NCBI RefSeq assembly: GCF_015207395.1
Contig: NZ_JADEWX010000005.1
Coordinates: forward strand, 1 to 64,000
Direction: 5' to 3'
DNA: 64,000 nucleotides
From: Nodosilinea sp. LEGE 07088
Lineage (GTDB): Bacteria; Cyanobacteriota; Cyanobacteriia; Phormidesmidales; Phormidesmidaceae
Shown: piece after piece, positions 35,334 through 44,685 of the stretch
Numbering within the stretch: position 1 is the stretch's first letter
Layout: each line of letters begins with the position of its first letter
Notes under the pieces: model-generated
What the model was told of the DNA's origin: nothing
The model's input: the letters and a program-made list of their open reading frames with translations, nothing else
Database searches by the model: none
Position numbers and translations under genes: made by a program

Positions 35334-35473
35334 CGGCAAACGAGGGATAGGGGTTCAAGCTACAAGGTACAAGGTTTTAGGCCTAATCCTGAACCCACAC
35401 CCTTAACCCCAATCGCTTTTCCCCAAAGCACTCACCTCAGCCCGATGCGGATTGCCCTAACGTCCCCGACTCC

Positions 35474-36616
35474 TCACTCTCCTCCCCCCGCCTGTTGCCG
35501 AATGAGCTGCTGGACTGCCGTCAGCGTGCGGTTGAGCTCGGGGCCTCGATAGGCGGGGTTTTGCTCAAAGGCCTGCTGCTCTTGTTCGAGCATGAGCACG
35601 TCTTCGCGCACCAGCCGCCGCAGCACGAAGCTGGCGGAGTTGGTAAACGATCGCTTAAAGAACCGCCGCACCGCCAGGGGAGATTTGTGTAGGTTGGGAA
35701 ACCGTTCCAGTGACGTAAAGTGCAGCAGATAGGCGCGGGTGTGGGTTTCGCTCACGGGGCAAAACAGACAGTAGATCTTAAAATCATCCCCCAGGGTCGA
35801 CATCCAGTGGGGGTAGTAGTAGTAGACATCTAGCGGCTCGGGGTGCAGCTGCCGCAGGGCCGGAATCAAGAGCTGACTGGCTGACCAAATTTTATCAATC
35901 CGGTAGTAGCTCTCGGCGTCGTAGTGGGCATGGACGCGGGTATCGTCGGCCTCTAAGTCGGCCAGCACCGGATTGGCCCAGACCTGGGCACCACCGTGCA
36001 GGTGGCCATGGTACATGTCCATCAGGTTTTCAATTAAAAACGAGTAGTGGGCTCCTACGTCGATGGTGGCCAGCGAACCGATGAAGTTGAGGTGTGCCCA
36101 CTCTGGCACGCCCATGGGCGCGACCTGCTCCGCCCGCTCGGCCTGGCCGGGAAACAGCCAGATGAAGCCATCCTGCTCCTTCACTGGATATCGCCGGAGG
36201 GTACAGGTGGGCAGCTTCTGCTGAGGCTCGAGATAGGGTACATGGGCACAGGTGCCGTCGGGGGCAAACTGCCAGCCGTGGTAAGCGCACATGAGGTTAT
36301 CCCCCGCAACGGTGCCTTCGCTCAGCTTGACCTGGCGGTGGGGGCAGCGGTCTTCTACGGCGATGGGGTGGCCCGCGCGATCGCGGTAGAGCACAATCGA
36401 CTGATGCCACAGCGTTGCCGCTAGGGGGGCAGCGCCCAACTCTCTGCTCTGGGCCACCACATACCAGTGGTCAAGGTTGGGGCTCAGTCGCCGTAGGGGG
36501 AGACTCTGCGCCGCTGCCGCTGCTGTCATATGGATAGCTGTCATAGGGATAGCAGAGTTGGCTAAATCAGTGGTGTTCGATGTCGCTGCTGTTGTTTGTT
36601 GGTTTAATCCATCCAT
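35474..36616 (-). CDS. cruH: Rieske-type oxygenase, probable synechoxanthin biosynthesis protein CruH
   Basis: 380 residues. Rieske centre C91-P-H93 ... C110-A-Y-H113 (CPHR, CAYHGW) and the mononuclear iron site N197-x2-D200-x2-H203-x3-H207 (ENLMDMYHGHLHGG) define a Rieske non-haem iron oxygenase of the PaO/CAO-related type. It follows the CruE-like gene by 54 bases on the same strand. In Synechococcus 7002, CruE and CruH convert beta-carotene to the aromatic dicarboxylate synechoxanthin, CruH oxidising the ring methyl groups. The assignment rests on the pair; a different substrate is possible if seen alone. Confidence 0.65.
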   Translation of the reverse strand: MDGLNQQTTAATSNTTDLANSAIPMTAIHMTAAAAAQSLPLRRLSPNLDHWYVVAQSRELGAAPLAATLWHQSIVLYRDRAGHPIAVEDRCPHRQVKLSEGTVAGDNLMCAYHGWQFAPDGTCAHVPYLEPQQKLPTCTLRRYPVKEQDGFIWLFPGQAERAEQVAPMGVPEWAHLNFIGSLATIDVGAHYSFLIENLMDMYHGHLHGGAQVWANPVLADLEADDTRVHAHYDAESYYRIDKIWSASQLLIPALRQLHPEPLDVYYYYPHWMSTLGDDFKIYCLFCPVSETHTRAYLLHFTSLERFPNLHKSPLAVRRFFKRSFTNSASFVLRRLVREDVLMLEQEQQAFEQNPAYRGPELNRTLTAVQQLIRQQAGGGE

Positions 36617-36670
36617 GCTCAGACCTGCCCTATTGTCTCAAGACGAGTCGCTGGCTCCTGGAGCCAGCGC

Positions 36671-38626
36671 TTAAATTTTGAGTACCCCCTCCGGGTCAAC
36701 CGAGAGAATAGTGCGCCGCTGCACCCCCTCGCGCTCTAAGATAGCGTTGGCGGCCAGTAAACCGCTGCTGACGGCCCGCTCCATCAGCCCGCAGGGGAAG
36801 GGCATGCGCACCCAGTCGCCCGCAAATAACAGGTTGGCGGCGGCGGTTGTGGTCTGGGGCCGATTGGCAAAGCTGCCCGGGGGGAAACCCGCAAAGTTTT
36901 TTTGGTTGACCAACTGCCGATGCAGCACCGTGGCCGCTTTTAGTTCGGGGACGATTTCGTACAGCTCGGCCTCAAAGGTATTGAGAATATCGGCCTGGGT
37001 CGGGAAGTCTTTTTCTTTATAGCAGTAGGCATGCAGCTCGACTACGCTACCTCCGGTGCGCTCGCCCCAGGCAATGTAGTCATCCTGAATGCGGTGGTAG
37101 AGGGTGATGCTGTCGGTCAGGCGGTAGCCCGAGAGGGAGGTAAACCAGCTGTGCTCCCAGTCGAAGTCGCGATCGAGCCAAAAACGAGCTACGGCGAAGG
37201 GGTCAGCGACCTGAAGTTGATCGACCTGGGAGACCAGGGTGGGCTCCACCTCGCCCTCGGAGAGGGCAAACAGCGCCTTAATGCCAGGAATATCGGCGGC
37301 CATAATGTAGTAGTCGGCGGTTAGGTGCTGGGCGCTGGCTCCTGAGTCGGCGTTGGCGGCGATTAACTGCACGCGATCGCCCTCCCGCTGAAGCAGGGTA
37401 AATGCGCTCAGATTTTCCCGCGCGGGGCCCGCTAATACCTCTCCGTTGTTGGCATAGGCCGCTCCGTGGCAGGGACAGAGATAGCCCCCATTGGTGCCCA
37501 ACTCGACCTGGCGCTGCACGCTACAGCCCTGGTGAGTGCAGGTGAGCGACAGGGCCGTAGTGGCCCCCGGTGCCACCGAGTAGAGGTTATCGCCAGCCCC
37601 GAAGTATTCCAGGGTTTCTGAGCTGAGCAGCGGATTGCGCTCGACCCAAAAGGGCACTGGATTGGTGGCGACACTACCCGCCTGATAGGTAACCCCGGCT
37701 ACCTGACCCGATTGCCAGGCCACCTGGCTGACGGTCATGCCAGTGAGCACCTGGCCACCGTTGGCCGCGATCGCCTCAACCATGGGGTCAACCAGCGATC
37801 GCCCCATATCCTGACGGGTGCCATTGAAAGCTAGCCCCTCAGGGTTGCCAAAGAAGTAGAAGTGGAAGAACTGCATCAGTTCCCCGGCGCTGAGCCGATC
37901 GGGGGCGTTGAGGCTCGACTTAGCAAAGGGCAAAAAGTAGAGGTCGTAAAGCCCCTGGGGGAAGTCGTCAGCCACCCATTCGGCCACCGACAGCTGATCG
38001 AGGCGGTCGTAGGTCTGGGGGTTGCGAAAACCGGTAATTTCTCGAAACACCTGGAGGTGCTTCAGGTGGGTCAGGTTGATGCCCCACTTCAGCCGATTCG
38101 ATGACGAGATGGCCAGATCGATTACATTCCACGGAAATGCCGAGCTGCTGGGGCGAAAGACTTCGGGGCTATAGCCCTCTTTGTAGACCAACGAGTAGTA
38201 GTCGAGAGACTTAAAGTTCTGTCGAATATTGAGCTCGTTGACTAGGCCAAACAGGTTGTAGTACTGCGGAAAAAAGCCGTGGAAGCCGTGTTCCATCATG
38301 AAGGACTCGTCGCCCACCTGAATTGGCCAGCTGGCAATTTTGCCGCCCAGCTGGGGCGATCGCTCTAGCAGCGTCACCGCTACGCCCCGCTGGCTCAGTT
38401 CGTAGGCCGCCGCCAGGCCCGCCAGGCCGCCGCCGATGACGACTGCCGTTTTGGGCTGCCCCACCTGGGTCGGTAGCGCCAGCCGATCTTGCTGAAACAC
38501 CGTAGGCTGAGGCTTGCTCAGCCGTGAATAGCTCAGCAACGCCGCAATACCCCCCACTCCAAAGAGTTTGAGTACATGACGGCGAGCCAGGGTTTGGGCA
38601 AACAGCCCCTCTAAAGATTGACTCAT
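36671..38626 (-). CDS. cruE: CrtU/CruE-type carotenoid desaturase/methyltransferase with embedded Rieske domain
   Basis: 651 residues. Twin-arginine-like N-terminus (ARRHVLKLFGVGG), FAD-binding TAVVIGGGLAGLAAAYELSQRG (about residues 60-80), the carotenoid-desaturase body and C-terminal LLFAGDWVRMPFPCGLMERAV. A Rieske [2Fe-2S] insertion lies at roughly 345-405 (CTHQGC ... CPCHGA). Fits the cyanobacterial CruE, which makes aromatic chi-rings from beta-ionone rings on the way to synechoxanthin. First gene of a two-gene leftward unit with cruH. Substrate is inferred. Confidence 0.7.
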   Translation of the reverse strand: MSQSLEGLFAQTLARRHVLKLFGVGGIAALLSYSRLSKPQPTVFQQDRLALPTQVGQPKTAVVIGGGLAGLAAAYELSQRGVAVTLLERSPQLGGKIASWPIQVGDESFMMEHGFHGFFPQYYNLFGLVNELNIRQNFKSLDYYSLVYKEGYSPEVFRPSSSAFPWNVIDLAISSSNRLKWGINLTHLKHLQVFREITGFRNPQTYDRLDQLSVAEWVADDFPQGLYDLYFLPFAKSSLNAPDRLSAGELMQFFHFYFFGNPEGLAFNGTRQDMGRSLVDPMVEAIAANGGQVLTGMTVSQVAWQSGQVAGVTYQAGSVATNPVPFWVERNPLLSSETLEYFGAGDNLYSVAPGATTALSLTCTHQGCSVQRQVELGTNGGYLCPCHGAAYANNGEVLAGPARENLSAFTLLQREGDRVQLIAANADSGASAQHLTADYYIMAADIPGIKALFALSEGEVEPTLVSQVDQLQVADPFAVARFWLDRDFDWEHSWFTSLSGYRLTDSITLYHRIQDDYIAWGERTGGSVVELHAYCYKEKDFPTQADILNTFEAELYEIVPELKAATVLHRQLVNQKNFAGFPPGSFANRPQTTTAAANLLFAGDWVRMPFPCGLMERAVSSGLLAANAILEREGVQRRTILSVDPEGVLKI

Positions 38627-38831
38627 CAGTTTCGGTCTTTGCTTAGGTCAGACTCAGTTTCTGGGATTTTCCCAGAAACCTGTGTGGAGAGCGACTTCGG
38701 CATTACGGTAACACAGCCTCTCGGCCAAGAGAGGGAGCATCCGCAGCCCCCGGCCAAAGAGGGAGGATGCCCACGTGAAACACGTTTATTGACTGTAATA
38801 TTAAGTTGCCTTTACAGTCTACTCATCCTCA

Positions 38832-39605
38832 ATGAAATACGTACGAGAGACCCTAGCCGTTGCCCAACGCATTCTGGTGGAGCTGGGGCGACGGCGGCGG
38901 AGTCTGGTATTTTGGGCCATATTCCCGGTGGTGCTGCTGGTGCTCAACAGCCTGATTTTGCAGGAGCGCCTGCAGATTTCCCTGGCTGACGCCTATACCC
39001 AGGCGGCACCGGCCACCCTGGTGGGGGCGGCGCTGTTTTTTAGCGGGCTGGGGGGCAGTGTGGCAACGGTGGTGTCTGAACGCGAGCAACAGACGCTCAA
39101 ACGCCTGTTTTTGTCGCCCCTGAGCGGGGTGTCGTATTTCTTAGGCATTTGCTTGGCCTACGGGGTGATTGGCTTGGTGCAGGCGGGGCTGGTCTATGCG
39201 ATCGCCCTGTTCCAGGGAGCCACCCTCAACGGCAACCCCCTGGCCAACCTGCTGATTGTGGGGCTCAGCATTGCCGCCTATGTCGGCGTGGGATTTGTGC
39301 TCGGCACCCAGCTGGCCCGCCGCACCGAAGATGTCAATGCGCTGATTGCGGCCTTTGGCATTCCCCTGATGATTTTGGGCGGCACCTTTTTGCCGACGGC
39401 CTTTTTTCCCGATTCCCTGGCGCGGCTGACTCGGTTCAACCCTATCTACCACATGATTGAGGCCCTGGCCGGAGTCGTGGTGCAGGGTGACACCCTCAAC
39501 GATGTAGGCAATCATGTCAGATTCTTGGCTATTTTTGCCGTTGCTATGGTGGTGGCTGGGTGGCTGTCTTATCGCCGCATGGTGCGGGTCGAACGCCAGC
39601 TTTGA
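38832..39605 (+). CDS. ABC-2 type transporter permease
   Basis: 257 residues with six predicted membrane helices of the ABC-2 membrane class; the block GGTFLPTAFFPDSLARLTRFNPIYHMIEALAG near the C-terminus is the conserved ABC-2 signature region. The ATP-binding partner is not adjacent on either side, so its cargo cannot be guessed. It is divergent from cruE with about 200 bases between, and 9 bases upstream of the amidotransferase gene, probably co-transcribed with it. Confidence 0.82.
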   Translation: MKYVRETLAVAQRILVELGRRRRSLVFWAIFPVVLLVLNSLILQERLQISLADAYTQAAPATLVGAALFFSGLGGSVATVVSEREQQTLKRLFLSPLSGVSYFLGICLAYGVIGLVQAGLVYAIALFQGATLNGNPLANLLIVGLSIAAYVGVGFVLGTQLARRTEDVNALIAAFGIPLMILGGTFLPTAFFPDSLARLTRFNPIYHMIEALAGVVVQGDTLNDVGNHVRFLAIFAVAMVVAGWLSYRRMVRVERQL

Positions 39606-39614
39606 GGTCTAACT

Positions 39615-40460
39615 ATGAGTGCTCATCTCCCTGTCTTAGTCATTGTCCATCAAAAAACCTCTACCCCCGGCCTGGTCGGAGACTTGCTGTGCGCCCTCGG
39701 GTTTACCCTCGATCTTCGCTGCCCGGCCATGGCCCACCCCCTGCCCGATACCCTAGACCACCACAGCGGTGTCGTAATTTTTGGTGGCCCCATGAGCGCT
39801 AACGACGACCACATAGCGTTCATTCGCCAGGAGCTCGACTGGATACCGACGGTGCTGGCTGCCGGCAAACCCTATCTGGGCATCTGTTTAGGAGCCCAGT
39901 TGTTAGCCCGTGCCCTGGGGGCAAGGGTCGCCCCTCACCCCGCTGGTCAGCGAGAAATTGGCTACTACCCCATCGTGCCGACCACCCTTGGACAGGAACT
40001 GCTGCCGACTCCACTGATGGTTTACCAGTGGCACCAAGAGGGCTTTGATCTGCCTTGGGGCAGCCAGCTGTTGGCGACGGGCCAGACTTTTCCTCATCAG
40101 GTGTTTCGCTACGGGCAGCGGGCCTACGGGCTCCAGTTTCATCCTGAGATCACCACGGCGATGGTTAATCACTGGACCACCGAAGGTGCCGATCAATTAA
40201 CCTGCCCTGGGGCCCAAGGGCGGGGCCATCATTTAAGCCAGCACCGGCTCTATGGCCCCGCGATAGAGAGCTGGCTGGGGCAGTTTTTGGCCGATTGGCT
40301 TGGAGTGACTGCTCAGATACCGGGAACTCAGGGGCAGGAGCTATCTGACCCCTTTGCTGTCGGTGCGGTAGAGGCCGGTTTTGCTGACGCCGCCGCCGCC
40401 GCCGCTCTATTCAATCTGATCAACCCCTTGGCTGAGCCAGGCCCGCCGCCCGCAGGCTAA
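39615..40460 (+). CDS. Class I glutamine amidotransferase-like protein
   Basis: 281 residues. Class I GATase triad: nucleophile in GICLGAQLLA, and His-Glu in GLQFHPEIT; the oxyanion region is VVIFGGPMSAND. Resembles stand-alone GMP synthase-like amidotransferase domains that act on unknown substrates. The C-terminal 50 residues are less conserved and alanine-rich. The short 9-base gap after the ABC-2 permease suggests co-transcription. Function beyond glutamine hydrolysis unknown. Confidence 0.82.
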   Translation: MSAHLPVLVIVHQKTSTPGLVGDLLCALGFTLDLRCPAMAHPLPDTLDHHSGVVIFGGPMSANDDHIAFIRQELDWIPTVLAAGKPYLGICLGAQLLARALGARVAPHPAGQREIGYYPIVPTTLGQELLPTPLMVYQWHQEGFDLPWGSQLLATGQTFPHQVFRYGQRAYGLQFHPEITTAMVNHWTTEGADQLTCPGAQGRGHHLSQHRLYGPAIESWLGQFLADWLGVTAQIPGTQGQELSDPFAVGAVEAGFADAAAAAALFNLINPLAEPGPPPAG

Positions 40461-40856
40461 AGCTGTGACAGGATGTCATCGGTGGGATTGTTGGATACAG
40501 GTATGCCCCAAGAATTCCACGTCTGTACTTAGGGGCAAACGGCCGTTTGCCTTTACCCAATTCATGCCACCATTCAGCAACGCCCCCTCGGTGGAGGCCG
40601 CTTGCGATCGCCCCATGATTTCAACTAAATGTTAAGGGTTTCAAATTTCCGTAACGGATGGCCTGAGATTATGGGTCACGTTTGGGCATCTTTTATTACA
40701 TCGATAGGCGGCTAATACTGAGCTGAGGCTCCTGGTATTGGCCACAATAGTCAATCCTCTTCTAGAAAATAAGGGGATGTAGTCTAGCCCTAGCTTGAGG
40801 CAGTGCCCTGCGGCAGGGTGTGATCAAAGTTCGGTTAACCCAATTCAAAATTCATG
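40461..40856. other. Intergenic region between the amidotransferase and the DUF2949 gene
   Basis: About 400 bases without a gene. A small dyad CCCTG (40806-40810) / CAGGG (40814-40818) has a loop too short to fold stably. A HIP1-like GCGATCGC is at about 40605. Nothing else is evident until the promoter at 40857. Confidence 0.4.
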
Positions 40857-40884
40857 TTGCCACTGAGGCATCCTTGTGTAGAAT
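40857..40884 (+). promoter_or_regulatory. SigA-type promoter of the DUF2949 gene
   Basis: TTGCCA (40857-40862) and TAGAAT (40879-40884) with a 16-base spacer, both one base from consensus, lie about 50 bases before the ATG. The gene also has the strongest Shine-Dalgarno in this window (AAGGAGGTGA at 40919). Confidence 0.6.
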
Positions 40885-40934
40885 CGTGGGCAACATCCTG
40901 TCAACCCTAGCGACCTTTAAGGAGGTGAGACTCT

Positions 40935-41126
40935 ATGGCGGTAAGCATGCATCCTAATTTAATTCGCTTTTTGCAAGACGACCTGGCAATTTCTACGGCC
41001 TCAATCCAGGTTGCGCTTAAGCATAGCGAGCAAGACCCCGGCCCGTTGCCGATGATTCTCTGGCAGTATGGTTTAGTCACCCTTGAGCAACTAGAACAGA
41101 TCTATGACTGGATGGAAGCGGCCTAG
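40935..41126 (+). CDS. DUF2949 family small protein
   Basis: 63 residues, MHPNLIRFLQDDLAISTASIQVALKH...LPMILWQYGLVTLEQLEQIYDWM, the pattern of cyanobacterial DUF2949 proteins. No membrane span or signal. AAGGAGGTGA 6-7 bases before the start gives a near-perfect RBS, with a consensus-like promoter upstream and a terminator downstream, so it is likely well expressed. The helix-rich sequence resembles domains that pair with two-component or gas-vesicle-like regulators, but no function is known. Confidence 0.85.
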   Translation: MAVSMHPNLIRFLQDDLAISTASIQVALKHSEQDPGPLPMILWQYGLVTLEQLEQIYDWMEAA

Positions 41127-41155
41127 GCCCAAAGCAATTTGGCTTGAACTCCCCT

Positions 41156-41190
41156 AAGAGGCGTAGCACCGGCTGCGCCTCTTGTTCGTT
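41156..41190 (+). terminator. Terminator after the DUF2949 gene
   Basis: AAGAGGCG (41156-41163) pairs with CGCCTCTT (41176-41183), the stem being extended by TAGC/GCTG, and is followed by a T-rich run (TGTTCGTTTT). Positioned 30 bases after the stop, it makes the gene an isolated transcription unit. Confidence 0.8.
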
Positions 41191-41326
41191 TTAGGGACGT
41201 TTTTGGCATTACTCAAACCCTAGTACCGAAAGGCAGAAGTAAGAAGGCAAAAGGCAGAACGGGAATTCCAAGTCTCACCAGGGTTTCCGCGTTGGCAAAT
41301 AGGTGGGTTATTTCCGCTGCACAACG

Positions 41327-42448
41327 CTATAAATTGGCCAAAGCGTCACGAATAGCTAGGGCGGTGGCCGGTGCCAGCAGGACACCGTTGCGGTAGTGGC
41401 CGGTGGCTAACCAGAGATTGCTGTAGCCGGTAAGGGGTTGAATAATGGGGGCCGCTTGGCCCTGGGGGCGGGGGCGGAGGCCAAACCAGCGATCGCCGAT
41501 CTCAGCCTCTGCCAGACCTGGGCAGTAAGCCACGGCAGCCCTCAGAACCTGATCTAGCCGGGCGATTTTGGGCTGCATCGCCAGCGCCTCCTCTAGAGTA
41601 GTGCCGGGGGGAAATTCGACCGTAGCGCCCACCCAGTAGTCGCCATTGCCCAGGGGCACGAGGTGAATATCGTTGCCGTTGACTACGGGCTGAAAGCCTG
41701 GCTGCCCGAGGGGTGCATCCCTATGCAGGCGCAGGGCCTGACCGAGCACCGGGCCAATGGCGATGGGTTGGCCCAGGTCTTGGGTCAGGGGCAGCGTGCC
41801 TAACCCCGTAGCCATGATGACAACATCGGTGGGGTGGGTTTGGGCGGTAGTCTGTACCGCAGTACAGAGGCTATCTGCTGCGGCCCCGGTCGGTCTGGCT
41901 ACATCAAACCCGACCACGGCTTCCCCGCAGTAAAATGTCACTCCCTTGGCTCTGGCCCCAGCCACCAGGGCGTGGGTTAGCTCGGTGGGGCTGACCTGAA
42001 AGTCTTGGGGGGAGTAGATGCCAGCGGCAATGGCATCGGTGTTGAGGTGGGGGGCGCGATCGCGCAATTGCTCAGGCGACCAAATCTCTAGCCGATACCC
42101 CTGGCGCTGGCGAATTGCCTGAAGAGACTGCCATCGAGGCAGCTCGCTAGCCTCAAAACAGAGGCTCACAATACCCTGGGTATTGTGCTGAATAGGCTGC
42201 CCTATCAGCGCTTCTAGCTCGGGAATTAAGGTTTGATAGCGCTGCAGGCTGCGCTCGCGTAGCCACCAGTTACGGCCCTTTACCTTATGGCTAATGACTG
42301 CCATGGCTACCCCCAGGGCGGCGGTGGTAGATCCCTGGGCTGGTTCAGCGCGATCGATGACCGTGACCTGAAACTCGGGGTTGAGGCTGAGCTCGTAGGC
42401 GATCGCCGCCCCCACCACGCCGCAGCCGATAATCGTGATTCGTTTCAA
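41327..42448 (-). CDS. FAD-dependent oxidoreductase of the DAO/glycine-oxidase type
   Basis: 373 residues. N-terminal dinucleotide motif KRITIIGCGVVGAAIAYELS and VTVIDRAEPAQGSTT; C-terminal WFGLRPRPQGQAAPIIQPLTGYSNLWLATGHYRNGVLLAPATA is typical of D-amino-acid or glycine oxidase-like enzymes. Relatives include ThiO, which makes the imine for thiazole synthesis. No thi genes are nearby, so specificity is open. Downstream of psbQ by 20 bases, likely one transcript. Confidence 0.82.
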   Translation of the reverse strand: MKRITIIGCGVVGAAIAYELSLNPEFQVTVIDRAEPAQGSTTAALGVAMAVISHKVKGRNWWLRERSLQRYQTLIPELEALIGQPIQHNTQGIVSLCFEASELPRWQSLQAIRQRQGYRLEIWSPEQLRDRAPHLNTDAIAAGIYSPQDFQVSPTELTHALVAGARAKGVTFYCGEAVVGFDVARPTGAAADSLCTAVQTTAQTHPTDVVIMATGLGTLPLTQDLGQPIAIGPVLGQALRLHRDAPLGQPGFQPVVNGNDIHLVPLGNGDYWVGATVEFPPGTTLEEALAMQPKIARLDQVLRAAVAYCPGLAEAEIGDRWFGLRPRPQGQAAPIIQPLTGYSNLWLATGHYRNGVLLAPATALAIRDALANL

Positions 42449-42468
42449 GGTGAAGGGATTAAGGCCGT

Positions 42469-42915
42469 CTATTGGAAGGTGGGAACCAGGCTCAAAAAGG
42501 AATCAAAATCATCCAGAGCATTGCGGTACTCCTGGCCCGCTACCACCTGCTGATTGTTGGCAGCGGCTTCATCGAGGCGCTCCAGGTGAGCATAGAGATC
42601 TTGGGCCAGGGCCTTAGCCTGGGGCTGATCTTTGGTGAGCAGGGTGGCAGCTAGGCGGTTCACCCGGGTGCGCAGTTCGCCCATGGGGCCGTGGATAAAG
42701 CTTTGCACATCGACCCAGTCTTTTTGCTGAATGGAGCCCTCCAACTCTGGGAAGCGATCGCGCAGACTGGCCACCGCAGGGCTATAGAGCTCTACCTGCT
42801 GCAAAATCTCTGGAGTATAGGTGGTTGGGATCTTAGCCGCCGGACTACCGCAGGCCACCAGGCAAGTTGCCACGATTGCCAGCACAATTCCCAAAAGAGG
42901 TCTAAAGCGTCCCAT
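42469..42915 (-). CDS. psbQ: Photosystem II extrinsic protein PsbQ (CyanoQ)
   Basis: Lumenal lipoprotein stabilising the oxygen-evolving complex. 148 residues. Signal peptide with lipobox LVACG at about residues 19-23 (Cys becomes lipidated); mature part is a four-helix bundle: TYTPEILQQVELYSPAV, KDWVDVQSFIHGPMGELRTRV, AKALAQDLYAHLERLDEAA and ALDDFDSFLSLVP. Close to Synechocystis sll1638. Upstream of the FAD oxidase by 20 bases on the same strand. No promoter was recognised. Confidence 0.93.
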   Translation of the reverse strand: MGRFRPLLGIVLAIVATCLVACGSPAAKIPTTYTPEILQQVELYSPAVASLRDRFPELEGSIQQKDWVDVQSFIHGPMGELRTRVNRLAATLLTKDQPQAKALAQDLYAHLERLDEAAANNQQVVAGQEYRNALDDFDSFLSLVPTFQ

Positions 42916-43011
42916 AGTTACCTTTTACGCGTTCTTTCCCGTCGTCCTTATCTTACGTTGGGATGGGGGCGTTATGAAGCATAGGAAGGGATATGGCGCG
43001 ATGGCGTTCCC

Positions 43012-43893
43012 CTACTCCCTCTGTTGCCGCCACACCGCATCGGCTACGCGACAGACATCGTGCATCTCGGCCCCGTCGTGAACCCGAAGAATATCGGCCC
43101 CGCCCGCGATCGCGGCGCAGCAGGCCGCCGCCGTACCCCATGCCCGCTGCTGAGGGTCGGGCTGATCCAGGATGTGGCCGATAAAGCTCTTGCGCGATGG
43201 GCCTACCAGCAAGGGGCAGCCCAGGGTGCGAAAGTGATCCAAATTGCGCAGCAGCTCTAGATTCTGATCGTAGGTCTTGGCGAAGCCCAGGCCGGGGTCC
43301 ACGGCAATTTTGCTGGGTTTAACGCCCACAGCGATCGCATCCTCGATCTGGTGCTGCAAAACCTCGTAAATTTCGCCCAGCAGGTCGTGGTACTCGGTGA
43401 ACTGCTGCATAGTGGCCGGGGTGCCACGCAGGTGCATAATCACAATTGGCACGCCCAGGTCGGCCACGGTCGAGAGCATACCCTTGTCGTAGGTACCCGC
43501 CGAAATATCGTTGATAATATCGGCCCCAGACCTGACCGCCGCCCGCGCTACCGACGAGCGGGTGGTATCGACCGATATCATCGCCTGGGCCAGGGTGTCA
43601 TCGTCATCGCCCCGAATCGCGTTGATCACCGGAATCACCCGATTGAGTTCTTCTTCGCGGGAGATTGACCCTGCCCCCGGTCGGGTGGACTGGCCACCAA
43701 TGTCAAGCATATCGGTGCCGTGGTGTACCAGGTGCCGGGCCTGGGCCACCGCCCGCTCTACGGTGTCAAACTGGCCCCCATCGCTAAAGCTATCGGGGGT
43801 AACATTGAGCACCCCCATCAGATAGGTGCGGCTGCCCCAGCTCAAGGTGCGATCGCGAATTTTCCAGGGGGATGGAGCTGTGATTACTGACAT
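43012..43893 (-). CDS. folP: Dihydropteroate synthase
   Basis: Condenses para-aminobenzoate with hydroxymethyl-dihydropterin pyrophosphate in folate synthesis; target of sulfonamides. 293 residues with MGVLNVTPDSFSDGG, DIGGQSTRPGA, NDISAGTYD and the C-terminal GPSRKSFIG and RVHDGAEM blocks, all active-site signatures of the TIM barrel. Length is typical. It precedes psbQ by about 95 bases in the leftward direction. Confidence 0.96.
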   Translation of the reverse strand: MSVITAPSPWKIRDRTLSWGSRTYLMGVLNVTPDSFSDGGQFDTVERAVAQARHLVHHGTDMLDIGGQSTRPGAGSISREEELNRVIPVINAIRGDDDDTLAQAMISVDTTRSSVARAAVRSGADIINDISAGTYDKGMLSTVADLGVPIVIMHLRGTPATMQQFTEYHDLLGEIYEVLQHQIEDAIAVGVKPSKIAVDPGLGFAKTYDQNLELLRNLDHFRTLGCPLLVGPSRKSFIGHILDQPDPQQRAWGTAAACCAAIAGGADILRVHDGAEMHDVCRVADAVWRQQRE

Positions 43894-43962
43894 GGCCGTT
43901 GCCCCAGCTAGAACCTCTGCTAGCTTAAACGAATTCGCGCAGCGTCGGGTTCCCCAGACCTT

Positions 43963-44685
43963 TTACAGCACCTTTTCTAAGAACTGCTGGGCGCGATCGC
44001 TCTTGGGGCTGGTAAAGAAAATATCCGGCGGTGCGTCTTCTACCAGGTAGCCGCCATCTAAGAATAGGACGCGATCGGCCACCTCGCGGGCAAAGCCCAT
44101 CTCGTGGGTGACGATGCACATAGTAATGCCCGTGTCCGCGAGCCCCTTCATCACGTCCAGCACCTCTTTGACCATCTCGGGGTCGAGGGCGCTAGTGGGT
44201 TCGTCAAACAGCATAATGTCGGGTTCCATGGCCAGGGCGCGGGCGATCGCCACCCGCTGCTTTTGTCCCCCCGACAGTCGCGACGGATACTGGTCGACCT
44301 TCTCTGACAACCCCACCTTGGCCAGCAGGTCGATCGCAATTTTGCCTGCGTCGGCCTTCGACAACCCCTTCACCGTCATCGGTGCGTAGGTGAGGTTTCC
44401 CATCACTGTTTTATGCGGGAACAGATTGAAATGCTGAAACACCATACCCACGTTCTGGCGCACCTTGAGAATGTCGCACTTCGAGGAAGTAATATCTACC
44501 CCATCCACAAAGATGTGCCCCGCCGTGGGAATCTCCAGCAGGTTAATGCACCGTAGCAGGGTTGACTTGCCCGACCCCGACGGGCCGATGATCGCCACGA
44601 CTTCCCCCGTCGCCACCTCCGTCGAGATGTCCTTCAACACCTCCAACGGCCCAAACGATTTAACTAAATGTTCAATTCTAATCAC
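43963..44685 (-). CDS. glnQ: Polar amino acid ABC transporter ATP-binding protein
   Basis: 240 residues from GTG 44685 ([17 protein letters not shown]). Walker [10 protein letters not shown] loop [16 protein letters not shown] signature [16 protein letters not shown], Walker [15 protein letters not shown] and H loop THEMGF are all intact. The GTG overlaps the end of the permease gene by 8 bases, coupling translation. Third of a leftward glnH-glnP-glnQ set that would import polar amino acids, possibly glutamine or basic/acidic ones. Longer start at 44706 lacks an RBS. Confidence 0.92.
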   Translation of the reverse strand: MIRIEHLVKSFGPLEVLKDISTEVATGEVVAIIGPSGSGKSTLLRCINLLEIPTAGHIFVDGVDITSSKCDILKVRQNVGMVFQHFNLFPHKTVMGNLTYAPMTVKGLSKADAGKIAIDLLAKVGLSEKVDQYPSRLSGGQKQRVAIARALAMEPDIMLFDEPTSALDPEMVKEVLDVMKGLADTGITMCIVTHEMGFAREVADRVLFLDGGYLVEDAPPDIFFTSPKSDRAQQFLEKVL

